In this document: positions 6,543 to 11,817 of the stretch, piece by piece
Layout: the number at the start of each line of letters is the position of its first letter
Numbering within the stretch: position 1 is the first letter of the stretch
Notes under the pieces: generated by a model
What the model saw: the letters and a program-made list of their open reading frames with translations, nothing else
Databases searched by the model: none
What the model was told of the DNA's origin: nothing
Position numbers and translations under genes: made by a program
Assembly: GCA_003486675.1 (NCBI GenBank)
Contig: DNGG01000456.1
Location: forward strand, 1 to 11,817
Reading direction: 5' to 3'
Length of the DNA stretch: 11,817 nucleotides
Source: Cyanobacteria bacterium UBA11372
GTDB lineage: Bacteria; Cyanobacteriota; Cyanobacteriia; Cyanobacteriales; Aerosakkonemataceae

Positions 6543-7666
6543 TGAGCGAATCGATTACAGATGAACTTCTTACTATTCTGAATATTGCAGTTTTAGAGCT
6601 AATCGAGGACGGAGTTTTTAAAGTCATCGGTCAAATTCCCGATTGGTTTAGTCAATTTGAACCGGATATTGCCTCTAAACGAGATGAATTAACCTTAGAA
6701 AACTTTCATTTTATTGCTAATTTTCTCATCGATGCTGAAAACTTTTGGAATAGTTCTGAAGCCGAACCGCTGAGTTCGGGAATCTGGATTGAAACCGATG
6801 TATCGGGGAACGAATACCAGTTTGAAGCCACAGCGGTTCGTTTGAGAGAGAGAAAGATATTATTAATCGATCTGCTAAAGTTTGCCTATCAAGATAAACA
6901 GTTGCTCATCCAGAAAGGACGGGAAAATCGTTTAATTTACGAGCGGTTAGTTAAAGAAATCCAAAAAAAAGAAATACTTTTGCACTGCATCGTTCATGAT
7001 TTGGCAGGACAAATTTCAGCAGTTGCTAATTCTTTAGAGCTACTTAACAGCCAAAATTTGACTCTGCCAGCCAGAAAATTTTTAGAAATAGGCAAGAGTC
7101 AAGCCATGCAGCAAGCCATGTTAATTCGGGAAATATTGAATGCATTTTCGGCTGACATGGAAGCGATTGAAACTTTTATATTCGACCCGAATTTAGCTCC
7201 TGATCTGGCGACTGCTGTCAAAGAAATAGTTGAGGCTTTTCGACCGAGTTTTGCCATCAGCAACATCAATTTGCGTCTGGGTTCAAATATAGATAGCCTG
7301 GAAGAAAGTAAAGTTGTTGGCGAAAAATTACATCTCGATCGAGTTTTGTTTAACCTGGTGGAAAATGCCTTCCGCCATAGCCCCGCGCACACTACGGTAA
7401 CCGTTGACGTTAGCGATGAAGGAGAATTTCTCCTGCTGACAGTGGAAGATGAAGGTACGGGTGTATCCCCGGATATTGCTAACAAACTGTTTGAAAAATT
7501 TGTTCAAGGGAAAGGTAAAACTGGTCGCGCTGGATTGGGGCTTTATTTTTGTCGCATTACGGTAGAAAGTTGGGGTGGTACTATTGGTTATACACTGCGT
7601 GAGTCAGGCGGTTCTCGGTTTTGGGTTCGCCTTCGTAAAGCAGTTGGGGACGGCGCACGGCGCTAA
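6542..7666 (+). CDS. Soluble sensor histidine kinase, last gene of the signalling operon
   Basis: The 374 residues have no membrane segment, so the kinase is cytoplasmic. The N-terminal 1-110 may be a degenerate PAS-like sensor (MSESITDELLTILNIAVLEL at the start, then IPDWFSQF). The dimerisation/phosphoacceptor helix carries VHDLAGQ with His152. The catalytic domain has N-box FNLVENAFRHSP (Asn275), G1 VEDEGTG (301-307), F-box LFEKFVQG (317-323) and G2 GLGLYFCR (331-338). All key residues are present, so it should autophosphorylate. No response regulator gene follows within the operon; the nearest, at 9938, has its own membrane kinase, so the partner is probably encoded elsewhere. Its ATG overlaps the cyclase-like stop by one base. 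The last codons (GDGARR) and the stop lie inside a repeat element that recurs at the end of the Uma2-family gene, so the native C-terminus was probably altered by insertion. Confidence 0.92.
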   Translation: MSESITDELLTILNIAVLELIEDGVFKVIGQIPDWFSQFEPDIASKRDELTLENFHFIANFLIDAENFWNSSEAEPLSSGIWIETDVSGNEYQFEATAVRLRERKILLIDLLKFAYQDKQLLIQKGRENRLIYERLVKEIQKKEILLHCIVHDLAGQISAVANSLELLNSQNLTLPARKFLEIGKSQAMQQAMLIREILNAFSADMEAIETFIFDPNLAPDLATAVKEIVEAFRPSFAISNINLRLGSNIDSLEESKVVGEKLHLDRVLFNLVENAFRHSPAHTTVTVDVSDEGEFLLLTVEDEGTGVSPDIANKLFEKFVQGKGKTGRAGLGLYFCRITVESWGGTIGYTLRESGGSRFWVRLRKAVGDGARR

Positions 7667-7682
7667 AGCGCCTACTACGAAC
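7649..7682. repeat. Palindromic repeat, family C, forming the 3' end of the soluble kinase gene
   Basis: This element contains GACGGCGCACGGCGCTAA, then AGCGCCTACTACGAAC. Its core is the inverted repeat GGCGCT-AA-AGCGCC at 7659-7672. A second copy is at 9888-9915, with the core GGCGCTTAAGCGCC and the same right flank CTACxACGAAC. In both places the TAA in the centre is the stop codon of the preceding gene. It is followed 8 bp downstream by a family B element. Confidence 0.8.
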
Positions 7683-7690
7683 TTGTAATT

Positions 7691-7743
7691 TAACTCGTTC
7701 CCAGGCAGGAGCCTGGGAACGACGACAGAGAGGCTCTGCCTCG
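7691..7743. repeat. Two-hairpin repeat, family B, between the two kinase genes
   Basis: The first hairpin has a perfect 10-bp stem, GTTCCCAGGC at 7697-7706 and GCCTGGGAAC at 7711-7720, with an AGGA loop. The second is GAGGC-TCT-GCCTC at 7730-7742. A related two-hairpin copy lies at 10771-10830, and a related sequence sits inside the next kinase gene at 8825-8914. Between two co-directional genes it might attenuate transcription, but there is no T-run after the stems, so I do not call it a terminator. With 7649-7682 it fills most of the 102-bp gap before the next gene. Confidence 0.85.
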
Positions 7744-7768
7744 CCCTTTAGTAACAACTAAATCAACT

Positions 7769-9292
7769 GTGGTAAAGACTCAAAAATTTCCAAAATGGCG
7801 TAGATTTTTCTTTGGTATCCGCACCCGGATTATCGCTTTGTACCTATTACTGATGGCTGGATCGACAGGTATATCGATTTTAGCCGTGCGTGAGGTTCTT
7901 TCAGTGCGCTCAGAACAACGGGGTAAAAACCTTCTCGTTCAAGAGGTGCAGGAATTTCGCCAACTGCTTAAACAATGTCATAATTCCAGTTGCAATGCGT
8001 CGTATTTATTTGACACTTTTCTTGACCGAAATATCCCGGTTGAAGGAGAGTTTATACTGACGCTGATCGAAGGTAAGATTTACAAATCCAGTCCGGTTGC
8101 TCTGCCAGAAACCCTACGCATGAATGGGAAACCCATCGAGCATTGGGCGCAATTAACCCAGCCAGAAAAAGGGGAAAAAGTTACTCCAACGGATACCCTG
8201 CGCTACATGGCAGAGCCAGTCATAATTGGGGGAAAAAAGCGTGGGGTGTTTGTGGTTCTCCACTCTACTTCCTTTGAGGTCGAAAAAGTTAATGAAGTAA
8301 ATTATGTAATGATTTTAGTAACCAGCGCTATCTTATTTGTTACTGCATTTGTGACATGGGCGGTAGCTGGACGAGTGTTAAAACCTTTGCGATCGCTAAC
8401 TGCAACAGCCCATTCTATTACCGAGTCAAATGTGAGCCAGCGCATCTTTGTTGAGGGTTATGATGAAATTGCCGAACTGGCGATGACTTTTAATGAAATG
8501 CTCGATCGAATTGAGGCTGCTTTTACCAGTCAACGAAATTTTATCAACGATGCCGGTCACGAATTGCGGACGCCAATTACTATTATTCGCGGTCATTTGG
8601 AATTGTTAGAATATGACCCTGAATCGCTAGATGAAACTTTGGTTATAGTGAATGATGAGTTGGATCGGATGAACCGTTTGGTTAACGATTTGCTATTATT
8701 AGCTAAAGCAGAAAGACCGGATTTTTTATCGTTAGAAACTGTAGATTTTAGTACGTTTATTCAGGAATTATTGGCGAAGCTTAAAGCTTTGGGAGAACGG
8801 CATTGGCAGTTGGAATTAAACTCATTGACTCGTTCCCATGCTCAGCCTGGGAACTTGACTCGTTCCCATGCTCAGCCTGGGAACGAAAATATTCAGCCTG
8901 GGAACGAAAATATTTTGGCAGACAAACAGCGATTGACTCAAGCACTGATGAATTTGGCTCAAAATGCGGTTGAACATACAACGGTTAATGATACAATTAC
9001 TTTAGGAGCCGATTTAACAAAAAGCCAGATTCGCTTTTGGGTGCGCGATACAGGAGAAGGAATTCCGCTTGAAGATCAACAGCGCATTTTCGCTCGGTTT
9101 GCTCGTGTTGCTAAAACGCGCAGGCGTTCAGAAGGGTATGGTTTGGGATTGGCAATTGTGCGAGCGATCGCAGAAGCCCACGGCGGCAAGGTAGAATTAC
9201 AAAGTCAGCCGGGAAAGGGTTCGACTTTTACGCTAATTTTGCCAGTAGAACCTCATTTTGGTGCGGCGGTAAATGGGGAGTCCTTAAAATAG
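7769..9292 (+). CDS. Transmembrane sensor histidine kinase (HAMP-HisKA-HATPase) with in-frame repeat insert
   Basis: This is a classical membrane sensor kinase of 507 residues. TM1 lies at about 20-40, an external sensor region at about 42-172 (with two Cys at 70 and 75), TM2 at about 178-200 and HAMP at about 197-250. HisKA contains NDAGHELRTPI with phosphoacceptor His264. HATPase has N-box LMNLAQNAVEHT (Asn399), G1 DTGEG (427-431), F-box IFARFARV and G2 GYGLGLAI (456-463). The start is GTG at 7769; the nearby ATG at 7795 is out of frame and I see no better start upstream. Between the HisKA part and the N-box, residues about 351-382 (LTRSHAQPGN twice, then ENIQPGNENI) are not native kinase sequence. 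They are encoded by repeat DNA at 8825-8914 and lie in a linker where length variation is tolerable. The cognate regulator is probably the OmpR-type gene at 9938, separated from it by the Uma2-family gene. The signal sensed is unknown. Confidence 0.95.
   Translation: MVKTQKFPKWRRFFFGIRTRIIALYLLLMAGSTGISILAVREVLSVRSEQRGKNLLVQEVQEFRQLLKQCHNSSCNASYLFDTFLDRNIPVEGEFILTLIEGKIYKSSPVALPETLRMNGKPIEHWAQLTQPEKGEKVTPTDTLRYMAEPVIIGGKKRGVFVVLHSTSFEVEKVNEVNYVMILVTSAILFVTAFVTWAVAGRVLKPLRSLTATAHSITESNVSQRIFVEGYDEIAELAMTFNEMLDRIEAAFTSQRNFINDAGHELRTPITIIRGHLELLEYDPESLDETLVIVNDELDRMNRLVNDLLLLAKAERPDFLSLETVDFSTFIQELLAKLKALGERHWQLELNSLTRSHAQPGNLTRSHAQPGNENIQPGNENILADKQRLTQALMNLAQNAVEHTTVNDTITLGADLTKSQIRFWVRDTGEGIPLEDQQRIFARFARVAKTRRRSEGYGLGLAIVRAIAEAHGGKVELQSQPGKGSTFTLILPVEPHFGAAVNGESLK
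8825..8914. repeat. Family B repeat inside the membrane kinase gene: 2 x 30 bp, then 2 x 21 bp
   Basis: A 30-bp unit beginning TTGACTCGTTCCCATGCTC occurs as two identical tandem copies (8825-8854 and 8855-8884). A 21-bp unit, CAGCCTGGGAACG followed by AAAATATT, occurs at 8873-8893 and 8894-8914, overlapping the second 30-bp copy. Each 30-bp unit holds a hairpin GTTCCCA/TGGGAAC, matching the first stem of the elements at 7691 and 10771. Both periods are multiples of three, so the reading frame survives. Confidence 0.88.
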
Positions 9293-9306
9293 CAATATGG
9301 AGAAAT

Positions 9307-9900
9307 ATGATGAGTATTGCTCAGGTTAAGCGCTTCACACTCGATGAATATCACCGATTGGGAGAACTAGGATTTTTCCATGAAGATGACCGAATAGAGT
9401 TAATCAAAGGAGAAATTATCCAAATGGCGGCGAAAGGGACAGCGCACGAAGTCTGTATTTCTAAACTGCTGCGAGAATTGATCGTACTGTTAGGAGATCG
9501 GGCAACTCTTCGCTGTCAATCTCCTATTATCTTACCAAACGACAGCGAACCTGAACCGGATTTTGCCATTGTCCAAAATAGCCCTGACGATTATCTATTA
9601 GCTCACCCTCAGCCTGGTAATGTATTACTGGTGATTGAAATTTCTGATTCGACTTTGAATTACGACCAAAATGTAAAATTACCCCTATATGCTGAAGCTG
9701 GGATTTCTGATTATTGGATATTCAATTTGTTTGATCGTCAGCTAGAAGCATATAGCGAACCGTATCAAAGTAGTCAAGGTAAATATGGATACAAAAACAA
9801 GCGGATTATTTTACCGAATCAGTTGGTAACTTTGCCTTGTTTTCCGGATTTGTCCTTTGATTTGGCTAGGGTATTTCCGCCAAAACCGGACGGCGCTTAA
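9307..9900 (+). CDS. Uma2-family (DUF820) putative restriction-like endonuclease
   Basis: This is a 197-residue PD-(D/E)XK-fold protein of the Uma2/DUF820 family, which is greatly expanded in cyanobacteria and whose cellular role is unproven. Visible family features are FTLDEYHRLGELG (10-22), DRIELIKGEIIQMAAKG (28-44), EPEPDFAIV (81-89), VLLVIEISDSTLNYD (106-120) and KLPLYAEAGISDYWIFN (124-140). The likely catalytic set is Glu31, Asp85, Glu111 and Lys124, so it appears intact. There are two adjacent ATGs, at 9307 and 9310. The GGAG at 9299-9302 is 4 bases from the first and 7 from the second, so the second is the likelier start. The gene begins 14 bp after the membrane kinase and ends 37 bp before its putative response regulator, splitting the pair. 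The last codons and TAA stop lie in a family C repeat. This suggests the gene was inserted in the operon or its end was rewritten by a repeat. Confidence 0.92.
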   Translation: MMSIAQVKRFTLDEYHRLGELGFFHEDDRIELIKGEIIQMAAKGTAHEVCISKLLRELIVLLGDRATLRCQSPIILPNDSEPEPDFAIVQNSPDDYLLAHPQPGNVLLVIEISDSTLNYDQNVKLPLYAEAGISDYWIFNLFDRQLEAYSEPYQSSQGKYGYKNKRIILPNQLVTLPCFPDLSFDLARVFPPKPDGA

Positions 9901-9915
9901 GCGCCTACCACGAAC
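9888..9915. repeat. Palindromic repeat, family C, at the 3' end of the Uma2-family gene
   Basis: This holds a perfect 14-bp palindrome, GGCGCTTAAGCGCC, at 9892-9905, preceded by GGAC and followed by TACCACGAAC. It matches the element at 7649-7682 apart from a 4-5 bp length difference on the left and two base changes. The TAA at its centre is the gene's stop codon. It lies just before the response regulator start at 9938. Confidence 0.8.
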
Positions 9916-9937
9916 TTTGCGTTATAAAATTAGCCCC

Positions 9938-10606
9938 ATGAACCGAATTCTCATCGCGGAAGATGAACCGCGCATCGCTTCATTTCTGGAAAAAGGATTA
10001 AAAGCGAATGGCTTTACCACCATCGTTGTGGAAGACGGCGATGCAGCGATTAGAGTTGCTGATAGCAACGATTTCGATCTGTTAATTTTAGACTTGGGAT
10101 TACCTGGAAAAGATGGATTGCAGGTATTAGAAGAATTGCGGGGAAGAGGGGAAACGCTGCCGATTATAATTTTAACCGCCAGGGATGAAGTCAGCGATAA
10201 AGTAGCGGGATTGGAAGGCGGTGCAGATGATTACGTTACCAAACCATTTCGATTTGAAGAATTGCTGGCGCGAGTGCGCGCGAGGTTGAGAAATCAAAAA
10301 TCTACGCCTAAAAAAGATGAGATGATTCTCACAGCGGGGGAGATTGTTTTAGACTTGCGATCGCGCACCGTAAAAGTAGGCGATCGCATTGTCGAATTAT
10401 CTGCCCGCGAATTCATCTTAACTGAGACATTTATCAGACATCCGGGACAAGTTTTAAGTCGAGAGCAATTACTCAATCGCGTCTGGGGTTACGATTACGA
10501 CCCCAACTCTAATATTGTAGATGTTTATGTGGGTTATTTAAGAAAAAAATTAGGCAGCAACAAGATAGAAACCGTCAGAAGCATGGGCTATCGGCTGCGT
10601 TTGTAA
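9938..10606 (+). CDS. OmpR/PhoB-family response regulator
   Basis: This is a DNA-binding two-component regulator of 222 residues. The receiver domain spans 1-120, with acidic pocket EDE at 8-10, phosphoacceptor Asp52 (LILDLGLPG), switch Thr80 (ILTARDE) and Lys102 (TKPF). The winged-helix effector domain (about 128-222) has LSAREFILTETFIRHPGQVLSREQLLNRVWGYDYDPNSN and ends in ETVRSMGYRLRL, typical of the family. The start is the ATG at 9938 because MNRILIAEDEP is the usual receiver beginning. The frame is open back to an ATG at 9857, but the extra 27 residues are encoded by the end of the Uma2-family gene and a repeat and have no receiver character. There is no clear Shine-Dalgarno, so translation may be coupled to upstream genes. 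It is probably the partner of the membrane kinase at 7769-9292. Its targets are unknown; the P-type ATPase gene 390 bp downstream is a possible one. Confidence 0.95.
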   Translation: MNRILIAEDEPRIASFLEKGLKANGFTTIVVEDGDAAIRVADSNDFDLLILDLGLPGKDGLQVLEELRGRGETLPIIILTARDEVSDKVAGLEGGADDYVTKPFRFEELLARVRARLRNQKSTPKKDEMILTAGEIVLDLRSRTVKVGDRIVELSAREFILTETFIRHPGQVLSREQLLNRVWGYDYDPNSNIVDVYVGYLRKKLGSNKIETVRSMGYRLRL

Positions 10607-10634
10607 CAGTGGACAGTGGACAGTTGACAGTGAA
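10607..10634. repeat. Heptanucleotide tandem repeat (STRR-like), four units
   Basis: Four 7-bp units, CAGTGGA, CAGTGGA, CAGTTGA and CAGTGAA, start on the base after the response regulator stop codon (10604-10606). Short tandemly repeated heptamers of this kind are known in filamentous cyanobacteria. No function is indicated. Confidence 0.85.
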
Positions 10635-10640
10635 ACATAA

Positions 10641-10668
10641 GAACTTTCTCATGAAACTTTAATAAAGA
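10641..10668. promoter_or_regulatory. Possible regulator-binding direct repeat upstream of the P-type ATPase gene
   Basis: AACTTT occurs at 10642-10647 and again at 10655-10660, in the context AACTTTCTCATG and AACTTTAATAAAG. AT-rich direct repeats like this can be OmpR-type binding sites, and a response regulator gene ends just upstream. The 13-bp spacing is longer than the 10-11 bp usual for such sites, and there is only one instance. Tentative. Confidence 0.2.
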
Positions 10669-10735
10669 TTTTATCCGACAAGCACAGACTGAGGACAGAA
10701 GCGGTTAAAACCTGCTTTGCTTCATGGTTTATTCC

Positions 10736-10854
10736 TTGGGTGGGCGTCTCGCCCGCCCTGGGGATTGCCTTAACTCGTTACCAGGCAAGAGCCTGGTAAC
10801 GCAGATCCAGAGGCTCCTGCCTCTGGCGCGGTAGGGAGTAAGTAACCCACCCAA
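10736..10854. repeat. Nest of palindromic repeats: family A ends enclosing a family B two-hairpin element
   Basis: Outer 9-bp inverted arms, TTGGGTGGG at 10736-10744 and CCCACCCAA at 10846-10854, bracket the block. Just inside the left arm is a hairpin GGGCG-TCT-CGCCC (10742-10754), which corresponds to the chlD unit GGGCA-TCT-TGCCC. Within the block is a family B element. Its first stem is GTTACCAGGC (10777-10786) with GCCTGGTAAC (10791-10800) around AAGA. Its second stem is CCAGAGGC (10807-10814) with GCCTCTGG (10819-10826) around TCCT. Both stems are perfect. No ORF is present. The arrangement suggests one element inserted within another. Confidence 0.85.
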
Positions 10855-10889
10855 AGTGCATTTCCAAATCCCTCTCCGATCAGAAATTG

Positions 10890-10936
10890 AACCTGTTTTA
10901 ACAGGTTTAAGCTTTTAGCTTGAAATTTATTTCAAG
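10890..10936. promoter_or_regulatory. Three adjoining palindromes upstream of the P-type ATPase gene
   Basis: AACCTGTT-TT-AACAGGTT (10890-10907), AAGCT-TTT-AGCTT (10909-10921) and CTTGAAAT-TT-ATTTCAAG (10919-10936) are each perfect inverted repeats; the second and third overlap by three bases. They lie 60-107 bases before the ATG. They could be operators for a metal-responsive repressor (dyad targets are usual for ArsR- and MerR-type regulators), or structure in the 5' leader. The first, followed by TTTAAG, could also weakly terminate transcription from upstream. No such regulator gene is in the window. Confidence 0.4.
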
Positions 10937-10996
10937 GCTACTGTGACTTCTGGAAACCTTCGTTCTACTTAATTTAGCAACTTATCGGGGGAAAAT

Positions 10997-11817
10997 ATGA
11001 CAGCAAAAGCTATAAACAACGCACAAGAACACCAGTGGCACAATTTACCTGAAGACAAAATCAGCTATATTTTAGCAACCGACCTGGAAAAAGGGTTAGA
11101 TGAAACTGAAATTCCCCAGCGTTTGCGCGAATATGGGGCAAACGAACTAACTGCAAAAGAAGGCAAACCAATTTGGTTAAAATTCATCCTGCAATTTAAC
11201 CAACCCCTCCTGATCATCTTGGTGTGCGCCGGTGCAATTAAAGCATTACTTGGAGAGTGGATAAATGCCAGCGTAATTTGGGGGGTTACGACAACAAACG
11301 CGATTATTAGCTTTACCCAAGAATCGCAAGCAGAAAGCGCGATCGCAGCGCTTGCTTCCGCCGTCCGTACTGAAGCTACCGTGATTCGCAGCGGCAAAAA
11401 ATTAAAAATTACCTCCCAAGAATTAGTACCGGGAGATTTAGTATTACTCACCTCTGGTGACAAAGTTCCCGCTGATTTGCGCTTAATCAAAACCCGCGAT
11501 TTGCAAATCGATGAATCTGCTTTGACGGGCGAGTCGGTAGCAGTAGAAAAAGATACCGAAGAAGAAACCTTGCCACCAGAAACCCCGCTAGCAGAACGTT
11601 TAAACATGGCATATGCCGGAGGTTTCGTCACCTTTGGACAAGGTAGCGGAATTGTTGTCGCGACGGGGAATAAAACCGAAACGGGTAAAATTTCCCAGTT
11701 AATCGAACAACGGGTAGATTTAACCACGCCTTTGACGCGCAAGTTTAATCAATTCAGCCAAAATTGGCTTTACTTCGTGTTATTTGCGGCGACGATGACC
11801 TTTGCGATTGGTTTGGG
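10997..11817 (+). CDS. P2-type cation-transporting ATPase, 5' part only (runs off the window)
   Basis: This is the first 273 residues of a P-type cation pump, which in this family is usually about 900 residues. It has a cation-ATPase N-terminal domain at about 12-80 (HNLPEDKISYIL, then GLDETEIPQRLREYGANEL) and TM1/TM2 at about 65-105. The actuator domain from about 110 on has QAESAIAALASAV, VPGDLVLLTSGDKVPADLRL and DESALTGES with the TGES dephosphorylation motif at 177-180. TM3 begins near 255. The phosphorylation DKTG motif and nucleotide-binding domain lie beyond the window. The layout is PacL/SERCA-like rather than the heavy-metal P1B type, since there is no N-terminal CxxC domain. The ion cannot be told without TM4-TM6; Ca2+, Na+ and Mn2+ are options. 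The start is the ATG at 10997 with GGGGG seven bases upstream. It may be regulated by the preceding response regulator (inference from position only). Confidence 0.93.
   Translation, partial: MTAKAINNAQEHQWHNLPEDKISYILATDLEKGLDETEIPQRLREYGANELTAKEGKPIWLKFILQFNQPLLIILVCAGAIKALLGEWINASVIWGVTTTNAIISFTQESQAESAIAALASAVRTEATVIRSGKKLKITSQELVPGDLVLLTSGDKVPADLRLIKTRDLQIDESALTGESVAVEKDTEEETLPPETPLAERLNMAYAGGFVTFGQGSGIVVATGNKTETGKISQLIEQRVDLTTPLTRKFNQFSQNWLYFVLFAATMTFAIGL

Noticed and set aside
7099..7485. A 128-residue minus-strand open frame in the soluble kinase gene
   Set aside because: It is opposite the intact kinase catalytic domain, and its Ser/Arg-rich composition is typical of an antisense shadow.
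7691..7743. Hairpins after the soluble kinase gene as a rho-independent terminator
   Set aside because: The stems are strong but no T-run follows either, and the same hairpins occur as dispersed repeats inside and outside genes.
9600..9625. CTCAGCCTGGTAATG in the Uma2-family gene resembles the family B repeat sequence CTCAGCCTGGGAAC
   Set aside because: It encodes HPQPGNVLLVIE, which is ordinary conserved Uma2-family sequence, and it has no partner stem. The match is probably coincidence.
9857..9937. Longer N-terminal extension of the response regulator from an ATG at 9857
   Set aside because: The 27 extra residues come from the Uma2-family gene's 3' end and a repeat, and the canonical receiver start MNRILIAEDEP begins at 9938.
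11065..11742. A 225-residue open frame on the minus strand
   Set aside because: It lies wholly opposite the clear P-type ATPase coding sequence on the plus strand and has no recognisable domain; it is a shadow frame.
1..11817. Frequent GCGATCGC palindromes as binding sites of a local regulator
   Set aside because: They are spread through coding and non-coding DNA alike and match HIP1, a genome-wide cyanobacterial motif.

Overview
The window looks like chromosome from a filamentous cyanobacterium. It carries a chlorophyll-type magnesium chelatase subunit (ChlD). The palindrome GCGATCGC (HIP1, a hallmark of many cyanobacterial genomes) occurs about fifteen times, both inside genes and between them. 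There are also several families of short interspersed palindromic repeats and heptanucleotide tandem repeats of the kind known from filamentous cyanobacteria. Genus cannot be fixed from this sequence.

Layout. (1) 111-2231, minus strand: chlD, with a run of 30-bp repeats inserted in frame in its AAA+ domain. (2) 2232-2594: divergent intergenic region. (3) 2595-7666, plus strand: a compact five-function operon with overlapping or nearly touching genes. It encodes a coiled-coil protein, a membrane protein with a BON-like region whose OmpA-type C-terminus lies in the -1 frame beyond an A10 tract, a Ras/Rab-like small GTPase, a PAS-like plus class III cyclase-homology protein, and a soluble histidine kinase. 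(4) 7649-7743: two repeat elements. (5) 7769-10606, plus strand: a membrane histidine kinase and an OmpR-type response regulator, with a Uma2-family putative nuclease gene between them. (6) 10607-10996: a gene-free stretch of heptamer repeats, a nest of hairpin repeats and three adjoining palindromes. (7) 10997 to the window end: the 5' part of a P2-type cation-transporting ATPase gene, cut by the window edge.

How the genes may work together (inference). The five-gene operon reads like an envelope-to-cytoplasm signalling module. A transmembrane protein with a cytoplasmic N-terminal half and a periplasmic OmpA peptidoglycan-binding end would share an operon with a small GTPase, a cyclase-like protein and a histidine kinase. 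Two of its enzymes have altered catalytic motifs: the GTPase has DIHGE where Ras has DTAGQ, and the cyclase has His in place of the first metal-binding Asp. The OmpA part can be joined to its membrane anchor only by a frame change at the A tract. This operon is the most interesting part of the window.

The second theme is repeats that enter coding sequence. They supply internal decapeptides in ChlD, an internal segment in the membrane histidine kinase, and the last codons and stop codon of two different genes. Two repeat families show paired base changes that keep their hairpin stems intact.
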